Made by a program: the position numbers and the translations under genes. DNA of 64,000 bases from Trichodelitschia bisporula (taxonomy: Eukaryota > Ascomycota > Dothideomycetes > Phaeotrichales > Phaeotrichaceae), in the NCBI GenBank assembly GCA_010356995.1, contig ML996697.1, positions 62,001 through 126,000 on the forward strand, read 5' to 3'. Below, in pieces: positions 9,867-20,440 of the stretch (positions are counted from its first letter, which is position 1; the number at the start of each line of letters is the position of its first letter). Below the pieces are notes generated by a model. That model was given only the letters and a program-made list of their open reading frames with translations, had not been told where the DNA came from and did not search any database.

Positions 9867-10550
9867 ATGCATCCCTCAATCCTCCTCTTCGCTGCCGCGC
9901 TCCCCCCCCTCTCCCACGCCGCCGCAACCTCAAACTGCTACTGGACCTCACGAATCCAAGAATGGACGCCAGACTGCATGCGGGGCTGTCAAGAAAAGGC
10001 CTACCGTGAGCCGGGTTGCAAATACGAGGACTTCATGTGCCAGTGCAAGCGGCAGAACAAGATGATGGATCTAATGCACGTCTGTATGGAGGACATGAAG
10101 GAGCACCCGTGCAGCAAAGTCGAGATTCGAGGTGCGTGCTGTATATTTCCGACTAGCTGGCTAAGGGCCTTGCTCACTCCCTCAGGCTGGATAGACCTCG
10201 TCGTCCCCCTCTGCGCCCAAATGGCCGGCACGCACGACGCGTGCACGTACGACATCGACCGCCGGGCCGTCAACATCGACCGCCGGCCCACCAACATCAA
10301 CCGCCGGGCTAGCAACACGTCTTCAAGCAGCGGCGACGGAGCATGGGGCGCGCGGATTACGCCTTCGAGTACGGGGACGGTTGCAGTTGTGACCAGTCCG
10401 AGCAGGCCTGGGAATGGGGGTGTGACGGTGGGTACGGTGCCGGCTCCTTCGGATAGCGGGGCGGAGAGGGGAGGGATTAGGTGGACTGTCTTGGTCGGGG
10501 TGGGAGTGGGGGTGGTGATGGGGGGTTTGGGTCTGAATAATAGGGGCTAA
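9867..10550 (+). CDS. CFEM-domain, probably GPI-anchored protein
   Basis: Exons are 9867-10131 and 10186-10550 (209 residues). The 54-nt intron is phase 1 (GTGCGT...CAG) and a multiple of three without a stop, so retention would add 18 residues. A signal peptide (first ~19 residues, cleavage after SHA) is followed by a cysteine pattern typical of CFEM: C...C-x3-C...GCKYEDFMCQC...C...C...C. The CFEM aspartate position is filled by D in KYEDFMC. CFEM proteins act at the fungal surface, some in haem uptake or host interaction. A Ser/Thr/Gly-rich linker follows. It includes three IDRR/INRR repeats and ends in a hydrophobic tail (WTVLVGVGVGVVMGG), as expected for GPI attachment. Specific function unknown. 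Confidence 0.8.
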   Translation: MHPSILLFAAALPPLSHAAATSNCYWTSRIQEWTPDCMRGCQEKAYREPGCKYEDFMCQCKRQNKMMDLMHVCMEDMKEHPCSKVEIRGACCIFPTSWLRALLTPSGWIDLVVPLCAQMAGTHDACTYDIDRRAVNIDRRPTNINRRASNTSSSSGDGAWGARITPSSTGTVAVVTSPSRPGNGGVTVGTVPAPSDSGAERGGIRWTVLVGVGVGVVMGGLGLNNRG

Positions 10551-11142
10551 AGGATGTCTGCATATGCGTAATGGTTTACGATGGATGGGTAGGGCTTGGT
10601 TATGATCTTAATGCGACGGTGATAATCCCCGAGGTGACGCCCGGTGGGCTGTGTAACATGCGGTATGCTGTGCGATGTGATGCTGGTGCTGTGCATCTCT
10701 GCGGTGACGACGCTGGTTGGAGGTGTCAACGAGAATGTCCTCATACCTCCAATAGACATCAAAAAGTCAATGATGAACACAGCCAAAAAGAAGGCGGGCA
10801 AGGCATTTCCGCACAGTCGTCAGCAGGAAGCGGAATGCGCGTAGGATCTCCACATTTGACCGCGCAGTGACGCGTTCTGTCCAGCGTCGTGCATTATTGC
10901 GGAAAACCCAGCCACACGCCAAGACACCGGACGCCCAGCCTCCTGCCCCCCTCTCCGCCCGAATCAACAAAACACCACGACTGGGAGCTTGTCCCCACGG
11001 TGCATCCGCGTCAACAGCACATCGCCATAATTCCACCACACCCCTTCATCTTCGCTCTTTGCCGCCAAACCCCATGCACGTTGTCGGGCTGGGCAATTGA
11101 TTACTCCTTACTCGGTCTTTACTCTCTCCACCACCACCCGCC
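10551..11142. other. Intergenic between CFEM and C2 genes
   Basis: No gene is seen. The ATG at 11143 has a strong CCGCC context. Confidence 0.4.
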
Positions 11143-13818
11143 ATGGCTCGCGGTGCCTTCAAAACGCAGAACATCATGCACACGGCAGGCATCTACTCGG
11201 ACATGACCGTCGACGGCCCCGAGATAGGCACGCTCGTCGTCATCGTCGATCGCGCGAAGAACCTGCCCAACCGCCGCACCATGACCAAGCAAGACCCCTA
11301 CTGCGCCATCCGCCTAGGCAAGGAAGCAAAGAAGACAGAGACCGATAAACGCGGCGGGCAGACTCCACGATGGTAAGTCTCCCGACAGCATACCGCATGA
11401 CCATAGCTAACCCCCTCCCCCCCCAGGGACCAAGAACTCCGCTTCACAGTCCACGACTCCCCCGACTACTACAACCTCAAACTCTCCGTCTTCAACGACG
11501 ACAAAAAGACCGAGCTCATCGGCGAAACCTTCATCCAGTTAACCGACGTCGTGACCCCGGGCGGCGGGCAGAGCGATACATGGCACCCCCTTACCTGCCG
11601 CGGCAAGTACGCAGGCGAAGTTCGCATGGAGATGACCTACTACGACTCCCGCCCGAAGGAGGAAGAGCAGCGCGTCGTCGTCCCGGCGGAAGATATACAA
11701 GTCCCTTCCGTGCCTACGACGCGGGCTTCGCCGATTAAGCGCCGCCCGCTGCCGACGGATCCGATGGGTGCGACGCCCCCGCCCAAGGCTACAGTCCCCC
11801 GGTCCTCGCGGCAGCATCACTCCCGGGCCGAGCGCCACACCCCGCGCCGATCGGCGGAGCCGCTGTACGCGGAGCCAGAGGCCTATGCGCCGGATCCATA
11901 TCAGCAAATCGGCAGACAGCAATCCCTCCCCTACGAACACGACGAGGCGCCGCGGGGCCCCGCACCACCCGTCCACGAGCAGCTAGCAGACATCGATCTC
12001 GGCCCGCCGAAACACAGCCGCCACCGGTCGCGCCCGTCAGAGCATTCTGGACATGCGTATCGCGAGGCGCCGCAGCATTCGCACTCAGCGCCGTTGCTCG
12101 CACAAGTGCCACATGAGGAAATGCAGCACAGTCCGAACCCGCACCACAGTCCCAGCCCAGCGTACGCAACGGACCCACAATACATACCCTACTCCCCCCA
12201 AGCCGAAGCCCTCGTCCGGCACGACCCACAACAATTCGACTCCAGCCGTCGCCACTCAGGCTTCGACCCGCACCACTACGCCGAGCACCACGAGCACGCC
12301 GCGCACATGCAGCCAACCGTCGAGGACGAGATGATGGACCTGCCGCCGCCACCCCCCGTACATCGCGAGCCGATCCACAGCCGCACGTACCCGGCCATGG
12401 CCCCGCAGCCGCTGAACATCGCGCGCCGCTCGAGCTACGACCCTTTGCAAGATCCAGCGTACTCGCCGGGGTACGCACCGCAGCCGCAGGCGCTTCGCTC
12501 GCGGGCTTCGTCTGGCGATGCGCTTGTGCGGCCTGCAGTTATGGACGATCCGTACGCGTCGCCTGGCTATGCGCAACCGCCTCCCAGCGTAGCCGAGTAC
12601 TACCCGTCCCAAGGCTACGGGCAACCCCCGCAGCAGCCCGGGCCTGAGAAACTGGTCGCCTACGCACCAGACGACAGACCGATTTACGCCCCTGTCCCAA
12701 TGAGTATTGTCCCGCGCCGTCCCATCGGCGATCGCACGAGTCTGTACCGTGACGAGCCGTCGTCGTCGCCAGCTGAGTCACCATACCACACGCCGACCCG
12801 CGGCCGGCACAGCCAGGCCCCGTCCACCCAGCACACACCGCACCACCCCACACCGCCGAGTCATCGTTCTTCGTACCAGCAGAGCTACCAGGGCACACCG
12901 GCCTACGCCACCCCGCCCGCGAAACCGCATCCGCTTTCGCAAACCGCCGGCGCACCGGGGTACTACGACGCCCCGCTCAAACCCGCCCCCGCCTCCCCCT
13001 CCCCAGCGCCAAGCCCCGACTCGCGCGCGCGCCTCCCGCGCAAATCCGTCTCCCCACGCCCTCCCACCGCAGAGGAAAGGCGGCCTAGCGACGCCGCGCC
13101 GTTTGATCCAGATGCGTTTGACGTGTACAACCCCGCCGCAAAGCGGAGTACGGCATCGCTGGTCAGCGACCGCGGAAGCGGGACGCCGGATCGTGATCCT
13201 GCGGAGCCGATAATCGATTTCCACGGCAAGGTGATTGATCCGTCTGATCGCTTGCCCGAGACGGTCTGGGCGCCTGAACCGGAGCCTAAGGGCGCGGCGC
13301 GGGACAAGCCGGCAAGGGAACGCGAGCGATTAACCGGGGCGAGGGAATTGGGCGCGCGCAGTCCGCGGGACCGGTTCAGTTTGTCCAGTACTTCTGTATC
13401 CGCGTCGCCGGCCCCAAGTCCGCTGACCATCGCTACGAAAGCGCAAATCGCAGCCCAGGACGCAAGTCCCGGGTCCCGGAATAGATTGCAGAAGCGCGCG
13501 CCGGGACAGCGGCACAGCGTCGCTGGCGTGCCGGTTGCCGGGGCGCCGTTGCGGGATATTCCCAATCCACCGGCTTTTAGCGGGCGGGGGAGTTTTGGCC
13601 AGGGGGGCAGCCCGGGTGGAGGGTATGGAAGGGCGCCGCCGATCCCGGCGAAGGTGCCGCTGAGCAGAGAGGATTTGGCCACCGGGCCGGGAGGGGAGGA
13701 TGTCAGTGCTTTGAGCGCGGAGATGATGCGGATTGATCTGGGGCCTGCGCCTAGTACGGCGGGCTCGTCGGCGGAGAGGAGGGTGGGGGGGAGGAGGTTG
13801 TTGGGGTATCGGAGTTAG
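11143..13818 (+). CDS. fic1: C2-domain cytokinesis protein, Inn1/Fic1 type
   Basis: Exons are 11143-11372 and 11427-13818 (873 residues), with a 54-nt phase-2 intron (GTAAGT...CTAAC...CCAG) that splits a TGG codon. Residues ~28-140 form an N-terminal C2 domain (GTLVVIVDRAKNLPN..., DPYC, ELRFTVHD, ELIGE, W-x-PL). The C2 domain at the extreme N-terminus plus a very long proline-rich tail with many PxxP motifs is the layout of Inn1 (budding yeast) and Fic1 (fission yeast). Those proteins link the contractile ring to membrane ingression and bind SH3 proteins such as Hof1/Cyk3. The tail here is much longer than in yeasts, as is usual in filamentous fungi. The family is clear; the role at septa is transferred by analogy. 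Confidence 0.8.
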
Positions 13819-14431
13819 ATGGCATTTCTTGGGCGTTAGACGGGGTGGGCGCATACATAGGCGGTTTCGGTGGGCGGTTGGGTTTTGTAGGTTTCAATGT
13901 CTCTGACGGCCTTTACGGTTGGGTTGGTTTCAGCGTTTATGGCTGCTTTACGGGGATGGGAGGAATGCTCATATGCAGGCAATGGTAACTGTGTACTGAA
14001 GATTGAAGTGGATGGCAAAGAGAGGATGAGGGGAAGAGACTCTCGGGACTTAGATAGACGATTGCCAAGTGGGGTATCCTCCTTCTGCTCCTTGCTTCCA
14101 TCATGCGCTCATTACGGATGTACATCATGACCCGTAACATGTGACCTTCTCGACATAAATCCTCCTTCCATATCCATCACACAGGGCACGTGAGATCTCG
14201 GTTGCAGCTACCGCAGCGGGGGCTAGCTTGGTGCCCGGCTGGGCAAGACAGGGGGCCCTAGGATGTGCAACACGCAATGTTAACGTATCGCTGCGTATTT
14301 ATCAAGTTGCCTAGTTCTAATGCTCAACGCTATGCCGGTCGCCGTGTGATACGGCTTACCGATCGTCTATTTAACCCGTCCCGTACCCCGCATAATTGAA
14401 GCCATTGAAGAGATCGAAGAGAGATTCAAGG
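13819..14431. other. Intergenic, holds repeat copy 2
   Basis: Between the C2 gene and the MFS gene; contains the dispersed repeat (13981-14172) and no gene. Confidence 0.45.
13981..14172 (+). repeat. Dispersed ~190 bp repeat, copy 2
   Basis: Shares with the other copies AACTGTGTACTGAAGATTGA-like upstream sequence, GAGACTCTCG, GGTATCCTCCTT, CTTCCATCAT, and the end block CTCCTTCCATATCCA. It is closest to copy 4 around GGTATCCTCC. Confidence 0.6.
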
Positions 14432-16065
14432 ATGCCGCGCCCCAAATCCCCGCCCCTAACCGCCGACATCGACGAGGAGACACCGCTGCTTGCACGCGAT
14501 GCCGAGGAGCAAGAGCCAGAGGGCGAGTTCCGGCTGGGACAAATCGTGATTCTGTGCGCCTGCCGCGTGCTTGATCCGATATCGTTCTTTTGTATTATCC
14601 CGTTTGTTAATTTTATGGTTGAGGACACGGGCGTGCGCGAGGAGAATGTTGGGTTTTACACTGGGCTTATCGTGCGTCCCCCCCATTATCCCGTCCTCCT
14701 CCCCACACCCACCCACTGACCCGAGACAGGAGTCCCTCTTCTCCCTCACCCAAATGGCCATGATGATATCCTGGGGCCGAGCCGCAGACCGCTTCGGCCG
14801 CCGCCCCATCACGCTAGTCTGCCTCGCCGGCCTCACGGTCTCCAGCGCGGCCTTCGGGTTCACGCGCACGATCTGGCAAATGGCGCTGACACGCTGCGTC
14901 GCGGGCCTGTTCGCAGGAACTGTAGTCAGCATCCGAGCGATGGTGTACGAGAACGCAACCCCCTCCACCCAGGCCCGCGCGTTCAGCATCTTCGCCTTCG
15001 CAGGCAACATCGGCATCTTTGCCGGGCCGCTGATCGGCGGTCTTGCGAAGCCGGCGGAGCAGTACCCAGGACTCTTCGGGCAGGTCCCGTTCTTCACGGA
15101 CCATCCCTACGCGCTGCCGACGCTCGTCGTCGGCGGGCTCGGGGTGATATCCACGACGGTGGCGTTCTTCAGCATCGAAGAAACGCTGGGCCGGAATAAG
15201 CCGCGCGGGTCCGAGGGCGAGGTGCCGAAGCCGCCGATGAGCACGCTTGAGATTCTGCGCGCGCCGAATGTCCTCTATGTCCTCGTGCTATTCTGCTGGA
15301 TTGCGCTCCTCGCCTTCGGGTTCACGGCCGGTGCGTCCCCCCCCTTTCCCTTCTGACCAAGCTAACAGCCCAGTCGCACCGCTCTTCCTCTTCACATCCC
15401 CGCCGCTGGGCGGTCTCGGCTTTCCCCCACGCCTTATCAGCGCCTTCCTCGCCGGGTGCGGCGCCAGCCAGGCCGCGTGGCTGCTCCTCGGCTTCCCGCC
15501 GCTGCACGCGCGGCTGGGGACGGGCGGCGTGCTGCGCGCGTGTATCTTCGCCCTACCGCTTTTCTACGCCGCGCACCCGCTACTCGCGCTCCTGCGGCGC
15601 AGCGGAGCCGAAGCCGCGTTCTGGGGGCTGGCGGGGCCGGCGCTGGTGCTGGGGAGCGGGGTCGCGATGCAATTCACCGCGGTGCAGTTGGCGATCAATG
15701 ATGTAGCACCGAGTGCTGAGGTGCTGGGGACGGTGAATGGGTTGGCGCTGACGGCGCAGAGTGCGACGCGGGCATTTAGTCCGGCGGTGTTTACTAGTGT
15801 TTATGCGTGGGGGGTTGGGCGGGGTGTGCTTGGGGGGTATTTTGGGTGGGTAGTGTTGATTGTGGGGGCGGTGGGGTTGGGGGGGTATCTTATGTGGTTT
15901 CCTAAGGAGTTGGAGGGGAAGGGGGCGAAGAAGTCGGGCGGGGATGAGGAGGGGGGAGGACGGAATGCAGGGGAGAATGGGCGCGCGGAGTATGGAGGGA
16001 ATGGGAGGGTTGAGGGTGAGGGGAATGAACGCGTTGGAGCGGAGAATGAGGAGGCGTACTCGTAG
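14432..16065 (+). CDS. MFS transporter, ZIF/DHA1-like
   Basis: Exons are 14432-14671, 14730-15330 and 15374-16065 (510 residues), with introns of 58 and 43 nt. The N-terminus carries an acidic dileucine motif (DIDEETPLL), which often directs vacuolar or endosomal sorting. The first helix region reads CRVLDPISFFCIIPFVN. It is followed by ESLFSLTQM and the MFS signature GRAADRFGRRP between helices 2 and 3. R-x3-GxxAGT in helix 4 and STLEILRAPN before helix 7 also fit this family. It belongs to the fungal group related to plant zinc-induced facilitators, whose substrates are mostly untested. The C-terminal ~50 residues are Gly/Glu-rich and low complexity. A proton-coupled transporter of a small organic or metal-linked substrate is the likely role. 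Confidence 0.85.
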
Positions 16066-16747
16066 GCTGATGCGGCATCTGGCATCGGGCAGAGGATCGC
16101 TGCGAGTTTGGAAACGAACTTAGCTGTACGGCTTCTTGGGCGTTTGGATATGGAACCGCTGGTACGAGGAGCATATATCTGGCGTAGGTAGACAGGCAGG
16201 TAAAAGGTCCTTTCAATGCGCGAGAACTTCTTCAGCCTTGTTCATTGCCTCTTTATTAGCCAACGAGTTATTCATACTTCCCCTCGAGCTGACACGAACA
16301 CTCTAGGACATCGTTACAGAATCCCGTTTGAAAATATATCCTAACTGCGGCGCGACGTCGGCCTCATCGAGGACTCCCTCTTATCCATATCCTTCTGATT
16401 GACGACCGGATTGACCCCCTCGGCGATGTAGGACGTCAACTATGAAGCTGGGAAAACATCCATGGCACTGCTCACCTGCTATACGCCCTGGATCTCCAGC
16501 GCTCTTGCGGTTTCCGCCTTGCCTCGTACAGGCGCACCTTACTATCTTACTCTAGAGAAGGTACATCCCACCCTCACCACCTCTCATCTCAAATATGCAT
16601 TCTCTCTGTATCGCTTTCAGACCAGACTGTGCATCCTTTCTCTCTCTACACAAACCGATACCCAGTAGACATCACTAAGACAGCATCATCAAGTATATCA
16701 ATACAGCAATCATTCCAATAGAGCCAAAGGCGCCCAACAACCTCACA
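16066..16747. other. Intergenic upstream of the second MARTKK gene
   Basis: No gene is seen. An ACAATCATTCC...CACA leader precedes the ATG at 16748. Confidence 0.4.
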
Positions 16748-18241
16748 ATGGCGCGCACCAAGAAACCAGCGCGCAAATCCGAGAGCGACATCAGCAGCAC
16801 CAACCCCAATAAGCGCACTGGGAGAGACTCTTCATCCTCGTTCGTTCTTGAGAGCTCTCACTCGTTTAGCTCTCCCTCAATTGAGGAGAGCTCCGACTCC
16901 GAGCGCCACCGTACCGGCAAGAACCGCAAAACCTCTATTCGGAGAGTGCCTAAGCCCCCCAGGTTCGCTTTTGATAGCTCTTCCCGGCCGAGCGCCCCCC
17001 CGATTGACGAGAGCTCCGACGACTCTGAGTGCGACCCTACCGACGAGAGAGTTGAAAACTCTGCTCGGAGGGCGACTAACCGCCCTAGATTCGTTGCTGA
17101 GAGCTCCGAGGACTCCGAGCGCCACCCTGCTGGCAAGAATGGTAAACATTCTGCTCGGGGGGCGACTAAGCGCCCCAGGTCCGTTCTTGAGAGCTCTCCT
17201 TCAGCAAACTCCCCCCCGATTAAGGAGAACTCCGAGGACTCTGAGCGCCACCCTACCAACAAGAAAGGTAAAACATCCGTTCAGAGGGCGACTAAGCGCC
17301 CCAGGCTCGTCGCTGAGAGCTCTCCTTCGCCAAATTCCCCCCCAATTGAGAAGAGCTTCCACCGCCCGAGCCCCAGCCCGATTGAGAGGGGCTTCCCCCG
17401 CCCGAGCCCCAGCCCAATTGAGAGGGGCTTCCCCCGCCCGAGCCCCCGCCCGATTGAGAGGAGCTTCTCCCGCCCGGGCCCCCGTCCCATTGAGAATAGG
17501 CCTTCCCGCCCAAACCCCCGCCCGAGCCCCCGCCCGACTGAGGAGAGCTCCGAGGACTCTGAGTGCCACCCTACCGGCAATAAAGTCAAAGCCTCTGCTG
17601 GCAAGGCGACTAAGCGCCCCACGTTCGTACCTGAGAGCTCTCCCCCGCCGAGCTCCGAGGACACTGAGCGCCACCCTACCGACAAGAAATTCAACCCCTC
17701 TGCCCGGAGGGTGACTAAGCGCCGCAGGGACGAAGAAGATGGGACTCCCGATAAGAAGGCGAGCAAGCGATCCAGACTGGCCCGAGAGATGGAGAACTTG
17801 GCGGATTTCAATGAGTGGCCGGAGGGACAGGGGCCCAATGCTATCGACAGTGTTGAGGATTCTCCCCCGCCGAACTCCTCGGACTCTGAGCCCCGCCCTC
17901 CCAGCAAGAAAGCCAAACCCTCTGCCCGGAGGGCAACTAAACGCCGCAGGGACGAAGAAAATGGGACTCCCGCTAAGAAGGCGAGCAGGCGATCCAGATT
18001 AGCGCGAGAGATGAACAACCTCGCGGATTTCAATGAGTGGCCGGAGGGGCACGGGTCCAATGTTATCGGGAGTGTTGAGGATCCCATAGCCGTCGACAAT
18101 GCTCCGGACGGAGGGAGGCGGCACACTACCAGCACGGCCGGTCGTGATCCCAGCACGTCACCTCTGACTGCGGCGGTTATACGTGCTTTGGTGGATGAGT
18201 CTCGGGGACTGCGCAGCTCTAGACGCTCGCGTCGCGACTGA
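16748..18241 (+). CDS. MARTKK-type repeat protein with histone-H3-like N-terminus (497 aa)
   Basis: Single exon from the ATG at 16748 to TGA. The N-terminus is MARTKKPARKSESD. After Met removal, its first ten residues match the histone H3 tail (ARTKQTARKS) at eight positions, keeping the H3 K4, R8, K9 and S10 equivalents. The body is a chain of ~40-residue units with the pattern ESS...PIEESSEDSERHP...KK.K.SARRATKRPR. It includes a run of ~12-residue RPSPSPIER repeats (17350-17545). Two near-identical copies of a module, SRLAREM(E/N)NLADFNEWPEG...SVED, lie near residues 340 and 425. This module links it to the protein at 4301-7015. It is strongly basic with many KR boxes, so nuclear location is likely. 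No catalytic domain; the function is not known. Confidence 0.75.
   Translation: MARTKKPARKSESDISSTNPNKRTGRDSSSSFVLESSHSFSSPSIEESSDSERHRTGKNRKTSIRRVPKPPRFAFDSSSRPSAPPIDESSDDSECDPTDERVENSARRATNRPRFVAESSEDSERHPAGKNGKHSARGATKRPRSVLESSPSANSPPIKENSEDSERHPTNKKGKTSVQRATKRPRLVAESSPSPNSPPIEKSFHRPSPSPIERGFPRPSPSPIERGFPRPSPRPIERSFSRPGPRPIENRPSRPNPRPSPRPTEESSEDSECHPTGNKVKASAGKATKRPTFVPESSPPPSSEDTERHPTDKKFNPSARRVTKRRRDEEDGTPDKKASKRSRLAREMENLADFNEWPEGQGPNAIDSVEDSPPPNSSDSEPRPPSKKAKPSARRATKRRRDEENGTPAKKASRRSRLAREMNNLADFNEWPEGHGSNVIGSVEDPIAVDNAPDGGRRHTTSTAGRDPSTSPLTAAVIRALVDESRGLRSSRRSRRD
17350..17545 (+). repeat. Coding tandem repeat, ~36-bp unit
   Basis: Units encode (S/G)F(H/P/S)RPSPSPIER-like 12-mers, about five in a row, with recent near-identity between the second and third. 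Confidence 0.8.
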
Positions 18242-18436
18242 GCATTCTCCTAGAGCTGATCGGAAGAACAGCTCGGATGGGGCCTAGACGGAGAATGAGG
18301 GGTAGCCTTTGGGTGTGGAGAGCGAATTCAGTTATCTTTTGCTCGCCCATCTGCCAGGTGAGGGTTTCCGACAAAATGCGCGCCTCCGCCTCTACATGCC
18401 CAGTGATGAAGACTAGATGACGCCTTCATTGTTGTA

Positions 18437-18622
18437 GCACAGGCTCACTGGCACGTGTATACATTATGATGATTGTGAAAGAGTTGATAAAAGACGAGGA
18501 GATGACGAGAGACGGAGGTTCTCGAGGTTTAAATACACCATGTCCTTGAACACTCCTTCCCTCAATACTTGCATTACATCATAACCTTGCTTACATAAGA
18601 ATGCTCCTTCCATATCCACATC
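18437..18622 (+). repeat. Dispersed ~190 bp repeat, copy 3
   Basis: Lies ~200 bp after the stop of the MARTKK gene. It shares with the reverse strand of copy 4 an almost continuous match: AGGCTCAC..., ACGTG(T/C)ATACA(T/A)TATG, GACGAGGAGATGA, CTCGAGGTTTAAATACAC, TTACATAAGAATGCTCCTTCC and CCACATC. Confidence 0.75.
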
Positions 18623-19333
18623 ATTCATGCTGGAACGTGCAGTGAAAATAGAACATTGTAATTGCGCGCCGGGGCATTCGATGTGACGACGACACCAAGG
18701 AACTAACTAGTTCTAACCATTCCAAACATCGCCAACCTTACTCCCTTTCCCTTCCCGCACCATCGTGACATAAGGTAGACAAGCATCATAGTTGGATGGA
18801 GTATTCTTATCTCGGGAAGTCATACCCAACATCAGAAGGAAAGGACCGGTGGACACTTGTGTGTATATCCGCACGACCTCGCCGCTCCCTCTCCTCCTCT
18901 CCTCCTCTTCTCGTCTTCCACTTTGCCCTCGTTGCTCTGCGCGTTCTAAGGCACACTCCATTGGCCTTTCTAGCGGCGACACGAAATCCATTCAAGATTC
19001 CTCGGAATCCCCAAGCTAGACACTGAACATTTCTCCCATTTACGCCACCTGGCGGCCGTCACCGGACCATTCCTCAGCTCCTCCGCTATGCTTTCCCGGG
19101 ACGGCAGTAAAACGACGCTGCCTTTCCAGTCGGAAGAAACGGCAGCCAGACTCCATGGAATATCGGTACTCCATAACTCCCGCCACAGCTTGTTGCATAT
19201 CCTCGACCGACCCCCGCCCCTCGAAGAACCCATCTACGGCGGCGCACTAAGCGGCGCCCGCCCCGGCTTTACCCTACGCCCCATCAGCATCCATCCTCAA
19301 ACCCATCCCTCCACCAAAGGCAAAACTCACCCA
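18623..19333. other. Intergenic, no gene seen
   Basis: Short frames only. Flanks the duplicated secreted-protein genes. Confidence 0.4.
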
Positions 19334-19602
19334 TGGCTCCCCCCCCCACGCTTAGCACAACACTTCGCAAACTGGCCATGATCGACAGTATTATCCAGCG
19401 GGCCAGCATAACCCTGGCATAGCTTAGTCAACTCATTTTAATACGCCTTTTGCCTAACCGCCGCGCAGCAGTCCTTGGTGATCTGGTGGTTGGCACCACC
19501 GTGGCCGGACGTTTGGTACGTGCACCAGGCTGGGCCGCTGAGGAGGGCGGTGGGACCGGCGAGGGCGAGGGTAAAGAAGAGGAGGATGTAGGCGAAAAAC
19601 AT
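19334..19602 (-). pseudogene. Broken paralogue of the small secreted cysteine-rich protein
   Basis: Reads on the minus strand from the ATG at 19602. A signal peptide (MFFAYILLFFTLALAG) is followed by a mature part homologous to the gene at 19946-20287. The same cysteine landmarks are present (PAWCT, a CC pair, a single C, then FAKCC). The copy looks broken, with about one interruption, and also differs in its C-terminal end. Its upstream region is alike to that of the whole copy, so gene and promoter were duplicated together. Confidence 0.6.
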
Positions 19603-19945
19603 GTTTGGAGGTCCGGTAAGGAGATGTGGCCGTAGGTGATGATGATGATTTTACTGGTGGAGTCTGGCGGCCTTTATCCACTCCTTCGCTTCACAGCATC
19701 CCTTCACAGACACTCTTCACAGCCTGCGCGTAAAGTGCAGCCCGCACGCGTTACCGCGCACAAGATATCGCAGCTCTCAGATCCGTCAACCCTTCCGAGA
19801 ATGTGCTTTCGATTCCATGGGATATCAATACTCACACCGCCCATCCCAGCTCGTCAAGTATCCCAAGCCCCCTCCGCCTTCCCGCGCACCCATTTCCATC
19901 ACCGCGATACGCAGCCCCCATCCCAGTCCCGTCTCAAAGTCCCCA

Positions 19946-20287
19946 TCATCCACCGCCCGTCACACTCCCATCACTCCAAACAACTGTCCCACCGCTCCCC
20001 CCGTCTTTCTTGCAGCACTTAGCGAAGCCGACGTAGTCGATATCCTTGGTCCCGGACCCGAGACCCTCGTGGCCCATGCACTCCACATATGTCGAGTTAT
20101 AGTGCGCCTTGCGCTTCACCGTTGTACAACAATGTTTGGTTTTCTGGCGGTTGGGTCTGTACAGCCCGGCTTTGTCGTCGGTGCACCAGGCTGGGCTGCC
20201 GCCGATGGTGGTGGGCTTTGGTTTCGCTGACTTGGCGGGTCTCGCGAGCGCGACGGTGGCGAAGAGGAGGATGTAGGCGAAATGCAT
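19946..20287 (-). CDS. Small secreted cysteine-rich protein (113 aa)
   Basis: Single exon from the ATG at 20287. A signal peptide (MHFAYILLFATVALARPAKS) precedes a ~93-residue mature domain. Its six cysteines are in the order C, CC, C, CC (PAWCTDD, KHCCT, VECMG, FAKCCKK), consistent with three disulphides. The end is Gly/Val-rich. This layout is common among uncharacterised small secreted proteins of plant-associated and saprobic ascomycetes. It is distinct from hydrophobins, which have eight cysteines. A role at the cell exterior is likely and anything more exact would be a guess. A broken sister copy lies just downstream. Confidence 0.7.
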   Translation of the reverse strand: MHFAYILLFATVALARPAKSAKPKPTTIGGSPAWCTDDKAGLYRPNRQKTKHCCTTVKRKAHYNSTYVECMGHEGLGSGTKDIDYVGFAKCCKKDGGSGGTVVWSDGSVTGGG

Positions 20288-20440
20288 CGTTAGAGGTAAG
20301 GGAGACGTGATTGTTGGTGATGATGATTCTACCCGCGGAACTGGCGGCTTTATCCACCCCTCCGCTTCACAGCATACTCTTCACAGCCCGCGCGCAAAGT
20401 GAACCTTACACATATCGCTGCGTTTGAGATATTGTAGCCC

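Larger units (their letters stand above)
19334..20440 (-). repeat. Tandem segmental duplication of gene plus promoter
   Basis: The coding pieces at 19334-19602 and 19946-20287 are homologous. So are their upstream flanks: 19603-19800 and 20288-20440 share GATGATGATGATT, TGGCGGC.TTTATCCAC and TTCGCTTCACAGCAT-like blocks, and CAGCC.GCGCG.AAAGTG. The unit is roughly 0.5 kb. Confidence 0.65.
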
